Shown here: positions 18,737-27,691 of the stretch, one piece after another
How positions within the stretch are numbered: position 1 is the stretch's first letter
Layout: the number at the start of each line of letters is the position of its first letter
Source: Chloroflexus sp. Y-396-1
Lineage (GTDB): Bacteria; Chloroflexota; Chloroflexia; Chloroflexales; Chloroflexaceae
Direction of reading: 5' to 3'
DNA: 64,000 nt
NCBI RefSeq assembly: GCF_000516515.1
Contig: NZ_KI911784.1
Span: 1,768,881-1,832,880 of the forward strand
Position numbers and translations under genes: made by a program
Notes under the pieces: model-generated
Database searches by the model: none
The model's input: only the letters and a program-made list of their open reading frames with translations
What the model was told of the DNA's origin: nothing

Positions 18737-20413
18737 TTATTCGAGGTACCCAAGATCCCGCAGACGATCAAGCACCTCTTGCTCTTCCTCAGCACTTTCC
18801 CAATCAACATTGTTTAGAGGTCGGCGTAAATCTCCGGTAGATGTAGTACTTACCTCAGTAGACTGTTGATGAGACTGTTTAACAAATGTCTTAGATAGAA
18901 ACTCGGTTAGAATCCGCCCATCCTGTTCGGGTGACGTTGGTATTCCTAGAAGACACATAATAGTTGGAGCAACATCGACAATCTGTGCTTCAGGTAGCCT
19001 GCCATGATTTGGAACAGTTGGGCCGCACATTGCCAGCAATCCAAGTGGACGATGGATACCAGTAAAGTTTGAACCAGGTGAAGCAAAAATCTGCTGACCA
19101 GCCATTTCGCGCCATGATTGAGCAACATAACTCATTCCACGCATAATGACATTGAGATCTGGCCCGTAATCCGCATACGGGCCATGGTATAAATCCTTAC
19201 CACGATATACAGCATCAACCACTGGTTGACCGTTGTCAGTCAACTGGAAAAGGGCTGTAGTGATTTCATCGAGAAGAGACTCATATTCAACACCAGGCGC
19301 AACGATCCCCTGCGGCTCGCGACCGCGAAGATTGACATAAACTTGACCAATATTACCAAAACTATATGCTTTCGTTTTTTGCCAATCAATCGTGTCGGCC
19401 AGCAAGTTGATAGTAGAAGGAGCAAGACGACGCTGCCAAGCGATTGGTATGCGCTGACGCAGCCATATCCAGAATGCACTATTCAAACGTGGAGAAAGAC
19501 GTTCACGGGTAATGCCAATGGTGATAGCCAGTTGTCGTAACCAATTTTCGCTAAATCGGGGAGTACGACGTTTCAGCCATCCATGTTGTTCTAGCCAGAC
19601 ATTCAAAAAAACTTCCCGGTGAAGTGGTCCTCCACCATGATCTGAAACCAACACAATTGTCGTTTCTGGACCAGCCATGTGCATGAGCCGTCCAATCTCT
19701 TCATCAAGCAAGCGATGTACTTTCAAGATAGCAGGCCCAAACCTCGCAGCTTTTTCAGGGTCATGAAGCGGATGGGTTGGATCCATGTGATGCCAGAAAA
19801 ATGTCTCTACCTCGTCAATTGCCCGGTATACGATCATGCCCAATTGCCAAGGTGTACGTTCCATGAGGCGAAGCATTGCATCAGTCTGGCTTCGTGTCAC
19901 ACGGGCAAGTTCAATCAACCACTGTTGTTCACGGCCAGGGGCAAATTCTGTTTCCGGCTCGATCTGATAGCCCCATGCCAGCAGTTCATCTCGTAGATGG
20001 CGAGGATGGGTAAACTGACCACTCACCGGTGCTCCAAGACCTGAAACCATGATCCCATTAACAGGAATGGGAGGATACGTCATCGGCACATTAAGAGCCA
20101 GAACAAACTTACCATACTCACTGGCATAATCAAATATGGTCTTATACGTGGTCTGATCGCGGCGAGTACTGACAATATGATAACTACCTGGTGCAAGGCG
20201 AACAAAGTCGAAGATACCATGTTTACCTGGATTCAAACCACTGATCAGCGATGTCCAGGCGGGTGGTGACATAACAGGAATCGTTGAACGTAGTGGCGCA
20301 AAACTACCCCGATTCAGTACAGCGCCAATGTGTTTTAGCCATCCTGCATCAACCCAAGGCTTAATGAGATCGAGATCAGCGGCATCAAGGCCGATAATTA
20401 AGACGCGGCTCAT
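18737..20413 (-). CDS. Alkaline phosphatase superfamily phosphohydrolase (type I phosphodiesterase-like)
   Basis: A 558-aa cytoplasmic-looking enzyme of the alkaline phosphatase/nucleotide pyrophosphatase superfamily. The N-terminal metal Asp is in VLIIGLDAADLDL, the nucleophile loop is VMSPPAWTSLISGLNPGKHGIF, and later metal ligands are in VLVSDHGGG and in FTGIHRPLG. A C-terminal 60-residue tail (about 495-558) is acidic and charged. There is no signal peptide. Enzymes of this type cleave or transfer phosphodiesters; the substrate is unknown. It overlaps the flippase gene by 4 bp and is a distant paralogue of the protein at 23738-25141. Confidence 0.85.
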   Translation of the reverse strand: MSRVLIIGLDAADLDLIKPWVDAGWLKHIGAVLNRGSFAPLRSTIPVMSPPAWTSLISGLNPGKHGIFDFVRLAPGSYHIVSTRRDQTTYKTIFDYASEYGKFVLALNVPMTYPPIPVNGIMVSGLGAPVSGQFTHPRHLRDELLAWGYQIEPETEFAPGREQQWLIELARVTRSQTDAMLRLMERTPWQLGMIVYRAIDEVETFFWHHMDPTHPLHDPEKAARFGPAILKVHRLLDEEIGRLMHMAGPETTIVLVSDHGGGPLHREVFLNVWLEQHGWLKRRTPRFSENWLRQLAITIGITRERLSPRLNSAFWIWLRQRIPIAWQRRLAPSTINLLADTIDWQKTKAYSFGNIGQVYVNLRGREPQGIVAPGVEYESLLDEITTALFQLTDNGQPVVDAVYRGKDLYHGPYADYGPDLNVIMRGMSYVAQSWREMAGQQIFASPGSNFTGIHRPLGLLAMCGPTVPNHGRLPEAQIVDVAPTIMCLLGIPTSPEQDGRILTEFLSKTFVKQSHQQSTEVSTTSTGDLRRPLNNVDWESAEEEQEVLDRLRDLGYLE

Positions 20414-21882
20414 ATTTCACCTCTTATTACACGGTGGTTGCGAATATGCAATAAGCGCCAGAACGCCTGCAGCTCTTCTTTTTGAAATCCACCAAAAAGA
20501 CATAAAGAAAAGATGTAAACGAATGCTCCAATAATCACTTCAATCACCCATGAGAAATGCAACCAACCATTAAGCAAGAAAAAGATGATCGTAATAATAG
20601 TTGTACCGACGGCAGGCCACACCATTGACCAGATTGGGAAGGAGTAAATCTCCCGACGCACAATCCAGAAACACCACCAGAAGACCAGTGCAGCCGAACA
20701 GACCTTCGCTATAGCAGCACCTATAACACTGAACATTGGTTGGAGGGTAAGATTCAACCCTACATTCAGTAGTACACCAGCCAACTGTGGAAGAACTGCA
20801 CGGTGTTGAATGCCGGCTGTGAGCATCAATCGTCCGTTAGGAACAAGGAGCATTGTCCAAAGAAACGACCAAATCAAAACTTGCAAGATTGGTATTGAAA
20901 GGATAAATGACTGGCGATACATCATTGAAACGATTTCTGGCGCAATGAAAGTAATAAGTAAACAACAAAACAATGCCCCATACAGAGCTATACGCATAAA
21001 AATCGTGTATAAACGTAAAGATTTTTCTCGATCCATGTAAAATGTAGCAGAAAAAATAGACAAAATAATTTGACGCAAAGTATTAGGCATGATCAGTAGT
21101 GCATTAAGTATTGTAGCCGCAGCATTATATGAACCGACTAAGATAATATCATTTGAACCACCTCCAGAAAGCAATAAACTATCAAAATTACCTTCCAGCG
21201 CAGCCATTAATGCCATCAGCAAGAGCGGGGTTTCTGCATGAACGTAGCGTTTCCACAATTGTTTTTGCAGAGCGACAGAAGGCCAAAAAAAATACTTTCC
21301 AATCATTAAAAATCCAATAAGCATCCCCATCCAACTCGTTACAACAACAATCACGGCCACAGTAGCACTATTGCCACCGAGTACAATAAGTGCTGCTCCC
21401 AAGCAAACCCGCGCCAGACCGGTCAGCGCGTTGAGACCAACGATATAATAAACACGATTGGCCGCAATGAAAAAAGACTGAAACAGATTGGTGAGACTTT
21501 CAGGGATTATGGTTGAGCCAAGTAAACCAATGACCAGCACGGTATATTGATCATAGGCACTATACGTAACCAACCATAAGAACAACCCACCATAAATAAG
21601 GATAGCCGTGAAAGCGCGAGCCAGCAGAAAATTGCCTAATGTTATTCGGCTACTAGCAAGATCATGTGAAGCGTCGCGGTTGAGTAATTGTTCGAGACCA
21701 CCCAAACAAAAAGCTGTTAATAATCCTGTATACACGAAGCCGATACTGAAAGTACTTGCTTCAATCGGAGTTGTCTTCCATGTTAGTAGTATGAAAAAGA
21801 TAGTATTTGACATCCGGGACAACAGTTCGGCAATTATAGCCAGAGTGGTACCCTGGAATGCACGCCATAGCCAGTATTTCAT
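20410..21882 (-). CDS. Polysaccharide flippase (MATE/MVF superfamily, Wzx-like)
   Basis: A 490-aa polytopic membrane protein with about 12-14 helices. It moves lipid-linked glycans across the membrane in related systems. The N-terminus WLWRAFQGTTLAIIAELLSRMSN and the GGLEQLLNRDA loop fit the polysaccharide-transporter family. The gene is strikingly AT-rich: 21001-21060 has 17 G or C in 60 by my count, against well over half in recA. This suggests relaxed constraint or foreign origin. It overlaps both the methyltransferase (upstream) and phosphohydrolase (downstream) genes by 4 bp. Confidence 0.85.
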   Translation of the reverse strand: MKYWLWRAFQGTTLAIIAELLSRMSNTIFFILLTWKTTPIEASTFSIGFVYTGLLTAFCLGGLEQLLNRDASHDLASSRITLGNFLLARAFTAILIYGGLFLWLVTYSAYDQYTVLVIGLLGSTIIPESLTNLFQSFFIAANRVYYIVGLNALTGLARVCLGAALIVLGGNSATVAVIVVVTSWMGMLIGFLMIGKYFFWPSVALQKQLWKRYVHAETPLLLMALMAALEGNFDSLLLSGGGSNDIILVGSYNAAATILNALLIMPNTLRQIILSIFSATFYMDREKSLRLYTIFMRIALYGALFCCLLITFIAPEIVSMMYRQSFILSIPILQVLIWSFLWTMLLVPNGRLMLTAGIQHRAVLPQLAGVLLNVGLNLTLQPMFSVIGAAIAKVCSAALVFWWCFWIVRREIYSFPIWSMVWPAVGTTIITIIFFLLNGWLHFSWVIEVIIGAFVYIFSLCLFGGFQKEELQAFWRLLHIRNHRVIRGEI

Positions 21883-22859
21883 CTTTTGGAATGACTTTCT
21901 GCTAAACTTGCAACGGGTGGCGAAGGTGGAGTCCAGGTTATTGGTGCTGCAATTACATTACCATATCCGCGATGGACGAGGTGCGTTTGATGAATGTAAA
22001 TTGCCGATTCATACGGGCTTGATACCGGCTCGATACAATTTCGTAACGAGTGATACCGCCAAAATCGATAACCAAACTGACTAAGTAGCTCCCAGATTAC
22101 TACCTGACGGCCAAATTTACGATTGAATTCGCACACAATTAACGGTTGGCGCGGCTGTTGAAATAGAGCAGTTGCATACCTTAACACAATATCTTCAGCA
22201 CCTTCTACATCGATTACAATCAAATCAACCTTATCAATGAAATGCTGCTTTAACCACGTATCTAGCCGCGCCACTGGCACACGCTCATATGGCTGTAAGG
22301 GTTGCTGCGCCAATAATGATGACTGCAGAGTTGAGGATTCCAAAAAGATTCGCGTCTCTCCGTCGACATCACCGAAAGCCAGACGATAGGTAGTGATGTT
22401 TTCCGGCACAAGACCACGCAACTGATTCCACGCAACATTCAGTTGTAGGTGTTGGTATGTTTTTAACACTGGCTCAAAAGCATACACATGTCCCTCTGGT
22501 AGAAGCTGAGCCAGTGCCAGTGTATACACCCCAATATGTGCACCAATATTCAATGCGATCATATCAGCTCGAACCAAAGCTGGCAGTAGAAAAAATTCGG
22601 CCTCATACAATGGTGTCTGATATACGAAAAGCGGGTATTCATGACGCAACGACGTGACAAGAATCTCTATCTCTGGCCTATAAGGTATGTGAATAATTGT
22701 CGGTTGGTCTATTGTTTTGGTAAAACGCCGCCAGTACCATCTAATCATGCGGGCGAGGAGATTACGCCATGGTATATGTCCGGATGGATAGACATGACTT
22801 CTAACCCAGCACCACTCGTATAGTTGCCGAGTGATCGGGAAATGTTGCCATAGTGTCAT
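21879..22859 (-). CDS. FkbM family methyltransferase
   Basis: A 326-aa SAM-dependent O-methyltransferase, probably acting on a sugar or other small hydroxylated group. Its central domain (about 95-260) has the SAM motif LNIGAHIGVYTLALAQ, then GHVYAFEPV, and the acidic VDLIVIDVEGAE motif typical of FkbM. The N-terminal 90 residues are basic and aromatic with no clear domain. It lies between a glycosyltransferase and the flippase with 4-bp overlaps on both sides, which points to decoration of the glycan before export. Confidence 0.88.
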   Translation of the reverse strand: MTLWQHFPITRQLYEWCWVRSHVYPSGHIPWRNLLARMIRWYWRRFTKTIDQPTIIHIPYRPEIEILVTSLRHEYPLFVYQTPLYEAEFFLLPALVRADMIALNIGAHIGVYTLALAQLLPEGHVYAFEPVLKTYQHLQLNVAWNQLRGLVPENITTYRLAFGDVDGETRIFLESSTLQSSLLAQQPLQPYERVPVARLDTWLKQHFIDKVDLIVIDVEGAEDIVLRYATALFQQPRQPLIVCEFNRKFGRQVVIWELLSQFGYRFWRYHSLRNCIEPVSSPYESAIYIHQTHLVHRGYGNVIAAPITWTPPSPPVASLAESHSKR

Positions 22860-23728
22860 GATTGTATCCCATTTGCCAATCCATCATACCATGCCAGACG
22901 ACTCCAGAGTATACCGGGCAATATATGTGGATAGGCCCGTAACTCAGGATATTTAAGCCATCGTTCAATGCAGTCGATCACTGCTAAAAGTGGTGCAATT
23001 GCACGCAAGATATCTGGCCGACCACAAGCCAGATCAGTGCGCCGGTATCGCCCTGTTAATTCAGGATATCGAGGATAGATTGTAGCATAACTCCGTCCAA
23101 ACGAAGACAAATGGCGCCAGACGTCACCACTGGTAAGACGATGATGACGATGTTCAACTGCCGCGCTCGGCTCGAAAAATAGTCGATAACCGCGTTTTCT
23201 GATACGAAATGAAAGATCGGCGTCCTCCCCTGAAGCACCGAAAAAACGCTCATCAAATCCACCTAGATCAAGGAAGAGACTACGACGAATACTTAAGTTT
23301 AAACTAGGCAGGTATGGTCGTTCACCACGCGGCTGGCTGGTTAAAAATGGCGCGAAGACAGCTAGATTATCACAGAGATGCCAGTAATGACGATCATGAA
23401 TAGCAATGCCCCCACCAACTACCGCCTCACTCTGAAGGTGAGCTTGCACATGTTGGTGCAGACATTGGGGATAAGCGAGACAGTCAGCATCAATGAAGCA
23501 GACAATATCGCCATATGCAGCAGTTGCACCCCGATTTCGTGCAACTGCTGCACTTACCGATTTAGGAGTTTCAATAAAACGTACCAGCGGATAGTTCTTG
23601 ATACGCTGTTGATCATCGCGCCCCACCACAATGATTTCACAAGGAGATGTTTGCTGCTGATGCAATGATTGCAAGACAGCATCAATGAGTGGTGAATTTA
23701 AATTAGGAATAACAACTGACACTTTCAT
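22856..23728 (-). CDS. Family 2 glycosyltransferase
   Basis: A 290-aa GT-A fold glycosyltransferase. It has MKVSVVIPNLNSP, the nucleotide-binding CFIDADCLAYP (the DxD-like motif) and the acceptor/catalytic stretch LDLGGFDERFFGASGEDADLS. No membrane segment is obvious, although the C-terminal 60 residues are hydrophobic enough to associate with membrane. It closely resembles the glycosyltransferase at 25138-26034, sharing CDNL, LPSLNLSIRRSLF, GGFDERF and GEDxDxSxRxRxxG. It overlaps the FkbM gene by 4 bp and follows the second phosphohydrolase gene by 9 bases. Confidence 0.9.
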   Translation of the reverse strand: MKVSVVIPNLNSPLIDAVLQSLHQQQTSPCEIIVVGRDDQQRIKNYPLVRFIETPKSVSAAVARNRGATAAYGDIVCFIDADCLAYPQCLHQHVQAHLQSEAVVGGGIAIHDRHYWHLCDNLAVFAPFLTSQPRGERPYLPSLNLSIRRSLFLDLGGFDERFFGASGEDADLSFRIRKRGYRLFFEPSAAVEHRHHRLTSGDVWRHLSSFGRSYATIYPRYPELTGRYRRTDLACGRPDILRAIAPLLAVIDCIERWLKYPELRAYPHILPGILWSRLAWYDGLANGIQS

Positions 23729-23737
23729 CTTTCTGGC

Positions 23738-25141
23738 TCACCATTCTCGACATCGACCAATCATTGTGTTCGGTATCGGTTGATCAAGATACTGCAAGAT
23801 GGTTGGTGCAACATCGTAAATGGTAATGTCTTCCACACCCGCTGTTTCACGACTGTGGCGTGGATTATAGAATATATACATTCCAAACTGCGCATGATTG
23901 GCATCATCAGGTCCGGTATCATTTTCAAACGTATAGATATTTTCGTGACCGACGCTACCAATCGATCTCCAGTCAAGATCACCGAAGTAGACTATCAGGT
24001 CGGGGGCAATACCACGTATCTGTCGATAAATGGCTTCTGGTTTGAAGACACGATTATTCATTAACTGCCCACGATGATCTCGTAAGTTCGATAGCTTGAT
24101 AGCAATCTCATCGCGAATTGTCTCATATTCGTACTCACCAATGGTACCCTGTGGTTCACGTCCGGCGACATTCAAAAAGATGCGACCATAATACCCGCCT
24201 GCCCCCCAGGCTCGAGTAGCTTTCCAGTTGATTCGGCATTGTTCGAGCGGCGTGGGACGCCGTGGATAGTCATCTAAAACAAGGTATCCTTCACGGATCA
24301 ACCAATCGTTTAAGCAGACCCCTCCCTGCATTGCTTTAGCCCCGTGATCGGAGATGATTAAAACTGCTGTGTTATCATCAATAACATTCAGAATTTCACC
24401 GATCTTTTGATCAATAAATTGATAGTAATCGTGAATAGCATGAGCGAAAGGACTCCCAGGAACATATTTTGGATGTGAGGGATCCATGTCTTTCCAAAAC
24501 CCATGGTGAATTCGATCTACGCCCATCTCAACCACGACAAAAAAATCATACGACTGACGTTTGAGCAATTGGCGGCAGATCGTGAAACGCTGTTCAGCCA
24601 GACGGTAGATATTTCGTAGAATTCGCGGCTTATCCGCCGAACGGAAATCTGGTACATCAACCAGGAACTCTTCACCGATCCAGCTCAGAATCTCGTCACG
24701 TAGAGCCAACGGATAGGTAAACTGGCTTTGCGCGTTTGGTGTTAAGAAACAACTAACCAACTCACCATTTATAGGGGACACGGGATAGGTAGGGGGAACA
24801 CTAATAACACCAACTCGTTTACCTGCTGAGCCAAGGATATCCCACAAACGGGGAACCGGCACAGAGCGAGAAGTAACTGTTGCCATTCTCGTGTAACTAT
24901 AATCAGCCCGATTCCGAAATCCATAAATACCAAGTTGGCCTGGATCCTGGCTGCTCATCATACAGGCCCAAGCAGGAACTGTAATCGCCGGAATACAACT
25001 CTCCATACGTCCATAGATGCCACGTTCCATCAAGGAGCGTAGTACTGGAAGATCATTACGCCAGTGCGAAAAGATTAGTTCTGGTGCTGCGCAATCAAGG
25101 CCAATGATCAATAGCTTCTCTGCACGAGGATTCGTTGTCAT
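23738..25141 (-). CDS. Alkaline phosphatase superfamily phosphohydrolase, second copy
   Basis: A 467-aa member of the same superfamily as the 18737-20413 product. The metal Asp is in LLIIGLDCAAPEL, the nucleophile loop is AITVPAWACMMSSQDPGQLGIYGF, followed by NRADYSYTR, and the metal site is VLIISDHGAK. Where the other copy and most family members have PGKHGI, this one has PGQLGI, a known variant in a prokaryotic subgroup. There is no signal peptide. Overlaps the upstream glycosyltransferase by 4 bp (ATGA). Substrate unknown; its place in a glycan operon suggests an activated-sugar or lipid phosphodiester. Confidence 0.85.
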   Translation of the reverse strand: MTTNPRAEKLLIIGLDCAAPELIFSHWRNDLPVLRSLMERGIYGRMESCIPAITVPAWACMMSSQDPGQLGIYGFRNRADYSYTRMATVTSRSVPVPRLWDILGSAGKRVGVISVPPTYPVSPINGELVSCFLTPNAQSQFTYPLALRDEILSWIGEEFLVDVPDFRSADKPRILRNIYRLAEQRFTICRQLLKRQSYDFFVVVEMGVDRIHHGFWKDMDPSHPKYVPGSPFAHAIHDYYQFIDQKIGEILNVIDDNTAVLIISDHGAKAMQGGVCLNDWLIREGYLVLDDYPRRPTPLEQCRINWKATRAWGAGGYYGRIFLNVAGREPQGTIGEYEYETIRDEIAIKLSNLRDHRGQLMNNRVFKPEAIYRQIRGIAPDLIVYFGDLDWRSIGSVGHENIYTFENDTGPDDANHAQFGMYIFYNPRHSRETAGVEDITIYDVAPTILQYLDQPIPNTMIGRCREW

Positions 25142-26034
25142 ATAGGATCATTCCTTTGCAATAGTAGCATCTCGCCGTATCCCCAGTACCAGGCGCTTTT
25201 CCCTAACGCCATCCCAGGAAGGCAGTGCCAAAATGACCGAAGCTGCGGATAGCGATAGTACAATCGTAACATATCTGCCACTGACAGTAGTGGCGCAACT
25301 GATAGTAACAACCATACCCACGGTCGCAGCCCATTAGGCAACGCAGACCGGCCAAGCTGGCGATGACGCTGATGCAGGAGAACCTGAATTCGACCAAACG
25401 AACGTAAGTGATCGATGACTGCGGCGACATTAACTCGCTGAGGACGATGATACACGATAGCGTCGGAGGCAAAGAATAAATGGTGCCCGTACTCGCGCAG
25501 TCGAAGACTAAAATCGATATCTTCCCCTGCCGCTCCACCAAATCGCTCATCGAAGCCGCCAATAGCAATGAAGAGTGAGCGCCGTATGCTCAAGTTTAGA
25601 CTTGGCAAATACGCTCGATCACCTGACGGCATTATGTTCAAGAAAGAGGTAAACGATAGAAGATTATCACATAATCGCCAGTAAGCATCATCTCTTTCAA
25701 CTGCAATGCTACCTCCTACCACCATTCGGCCACTCGTATGGAGTGCAAGATGACGTTCTACAAGATAGGGATGTGCGATGCAATCCGAGTCAATGAATAG
25801 TAACACATCACCACTTGCAATCTGAGCACCGAGATTTCGAGCTACTGCAGCGGCAACTGGCCGACTAGTTGGAACAAATCGCGCTGGCGGAATGACTTGA
25901 TCAGGTGTACATTGGCCGACAACGATAATTTCGCGAATGTGAGAACTCGCTGTTTGTCGGTCTAACGACATAATAACGTCACGGAGCATTGAGGAATGAA
26001 GGGTAGGAATAACAATCGATATGTTCACCGTCAA
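25138..26034 (-). CDS. Family 2 glycosyltransferase, first gene of the glycan operon
   Basis: A 298-aa GT-A glycosyltransferase with NISIVIPTLHSS, the DxD-like LLFIDSDCIAHP, and GGFDERFGGAAGEDIDFSLR. It is a close paralogue of the 22856-23728 gene. Each copy is adjacent to a phosphohydrolase gene, so a two-gene module seems to have been duplicated. It is the most upstream gene of the minus-strand block. A divergent methyltransferase gene starts 87 bases away, so the control region is shared. Confidence 0.9.
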   Translation of the reverse strand: MTVNISIVIPTLHSSMLRDVIMSLDRQTASSHIREIIVVGQCTPDQVIPPARFVPTSRPVAAAVARNLGAQIASGDVLLFIDSDCIAHPYLVERHLALHTSGRMVVGGSIAVERDDAYWRLCDNLLSFTSFLNIMPSGDRAYLPSLNLSIRRSLFIAIGGFDERFGGAAGEDIDFSLRLREYGHHLFFASDAIVYHRPQRVNVAAVIDHLRSFGRIQVLLHQRHRQLGRSALPNGLRPWVWLLLSVAPLLSVADMLRLYYRYPQLRSFWHCLPGMALGKSAWYWGYGEMLLLQRNDPI

Positions 26035-26055
26035 CCTTTATTTTTGAGGTCAGGC

Positions 26056-26084
26056 TTGCAGCATTTTCAAGCCACTGATATTAT
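26056..26084 (+). promoter_or_regulatory. Promoter of the divergent methyltransferase gene
   Basis: TTGCAG (26056-26061), 17-base spacer, TATTAT (26079-26084) on the plus strand, 37 bases before the ATG at 26121, which has AGGAG upstream. Confidence 0.6.
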
Positions 26085-26120
26085 ACACGGCGATTATAGC
26101 ACCATCTAGGAGAGTCGACC

Positions 26121-26930
26121 ATGAGTATCAATCCAATTGATGATCGGTTAGGCAAGCACCTTTCGCCGGGTGATCGTCACTATCGTGCTTTCGTAAGCCA
26201 TCCTGACAACTATGATATTGTTGCTGCACTACAATTTAATTTGCTAACCTCACTGGGTTTACGTGAACATCATTATCTCCTTGATATTGGATGCGGATCA
26301 CTGCGTGGTGGACGATTGTTCATTCCATATTTGCTGAGTGGTCATTATTTCGGGATTGAACCAGAACAATGGTTAATTGAGGAAGGTATCAAACATGAGC
26401 TAGGGGAATCCATTCTTGCGGTAAAGCAGCCATCGTTCGCTCACGACCGCTCGTTCAATCTTGAAGTATTTGGAAGAACGTTTGATTTTCTTTTGGCACA
26501 GTCGATCTTTTCACACGCATCAGCCTTACAGATCAAAGCATGTGTCGCTTCTGCCAAGAAGGTGATGAAACCTGATGCCATCTTTGTGGCTAACTTTGTG
26601 GAGAGTAATGAAAATTACACTGGTCATGAATGGGTATACCCTGGTGGATCATACTATACACTAGATTTTATGTGCAGGTTGGTCGAGGAGCAAGGAATGA
26701 CTTGCATACCAATTCATTGGCCGCATCCAGTGGGACTGCGCTGGATTTTGATCGTACATCCTCAACAAGCAAACCGTCAGTTTCTAAAGGATATGGATGT
26801 TGTGACCTTACGAGCCGAACGTGATGCTGCTCTCGCTCGTCTCTGTAAAATTGAATCACATCCTTATGTCATGTTTGGGCGAACTGTACGTCGCTGGTTA
26901 TATGCGTTATTGCAACGTCGAACACACTGA
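26121..26930 (+). CDS. Class I SAM-dependent methyltransferase
   Basis: A 269-aa methyltransferase with the glycine-rich SAM loop LLDIGCGSLRGGRLFIPYL, then YFGIEPEQWLIEEG, and a later FLLAQSIFSHAS motif. Such proteins, often found in glycan or lipopeptide clusters, methylate small molecules. An N-terminal 55-residue segment precedes the domain and a basic C-terminal tail follows. AGGAG is placed well before the ATG, and a promoter is visible. It is transcribed away from the glycan block, and a decayed transposase follows immediately. Confidence 0.85.
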   Translation: MSINPIDDRLGKHLSPGDRHYRAFVSHPDNYDIVAALQFNLLTSLGLREHHYLLDIGCGSLRGGRLFIPYLLSGHYFGIEPEQWLIEEGIKHELGESILAVKQPSFAHDRSFNLEVFGRTFDFLLAQSIFSHASALQIKACVASAKKVMKPDAIFVANFVESNENYTGHEWVYPGGSYYTLDFMCRLVEEQGMTCIPIHWPHPVGLRWILIVHPQQANRQFLKDMDVVTLRAERDAALARLCKIESHPYVMFGRTVRRWLYALLQRRTH

Positions 26931-26966
26931 TCAATGTTAGGAAATATTTACATCCAAGTATCGTTC

Positions 26967-27627
26967 TGTCAGAGTACAGATATTATCAAAGACTGTCATA
27001 ACGCGCAAGGCCAGCAACAGTTCTGGCGCAAAGATTGTAATAAACGAGCTACACTCACGCCCAAGCATCGCTATACCGAAGATAAGGATATAAGACATTA
27101 TCAATGCTTGTGACCAGAGCTCCAATATGAGGGGCATTTCGCTCATCTTTTCTGGGCAATCAACAAACGCTCGCCAGGTGACTAAAAAAGACGCTACAAA
27201 TCCGTCTAACACGAGACAGTGCTTCCTACTATGATGCAACGGAATGAGATGAACGATTGTCACTTGTGTGAAAGAATCATAAGAAACACTGGATACGGGT
27301 TACTTTCTGTCGTTGTACTCGGCAAGTGATAGCCTTTGCCGTTGGGGACTGCGGTGATGCTAATTCAACGTGCTTTGGAGCCGAAGTATATGGGCAATAT
27401 CGCTCGTTTAGTGATTTTTGGGAATCCTATCGTAAAGTTTCTCCAGAAGCAACACATTTTAGGAAAACAGGCTAGATAGAATAACCTTGTAGAACAGTGG
27501 AGCAACAAATGTCATCAACTGAATGTCTGTTGTAGACGAAAAACTCTGTCTTCTGCCGAAAGTAATTTCTATCAAGAATTGACAACCAGGATTCTTATCG
27601 TTCATCATCATCTAAAATATTTCTTCC
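26967..27627 (+). pseudogene. Broken IS1-family transposase
   Basis: Four consecutive segments in different frames give a continuous IS1 transposase. First is the zinc/HTH part CQSTDIIKDCHNAQGQQQF, then WRKDCNKRATLTPKHRYTE (from 26967). Next is MRGISLIFSGQSTNARQVTKK (27118-27234). The catalytic part follows: CRCTRQVIAFAVGDC and SFSDFWESYRKVSPEATH (27290-27475). Last is VEQWSNKCHQLN, RRKTLSSAES and TTRILIVHHHLKYF (27486-27627). At least three frameshifts and several stops separate them. No terminal inverted repeats or target duplication were found by eye. The whole is about 660 bp and clearly inactive. Confidence 0.8.
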
Positions 27628-27691
27628 AATCTAACCAATACTCAGAACATATTGCTTTGCAATGTTCGAGTAACCTCTGCTTTAGCACAAG

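Noticed and set aside
26937-27263. A 108-codon minus-strand frame with hydrophobic stretches
   Set aside because: It is antisense to the reconstructed IS1 transposase segments, which explain the region better.
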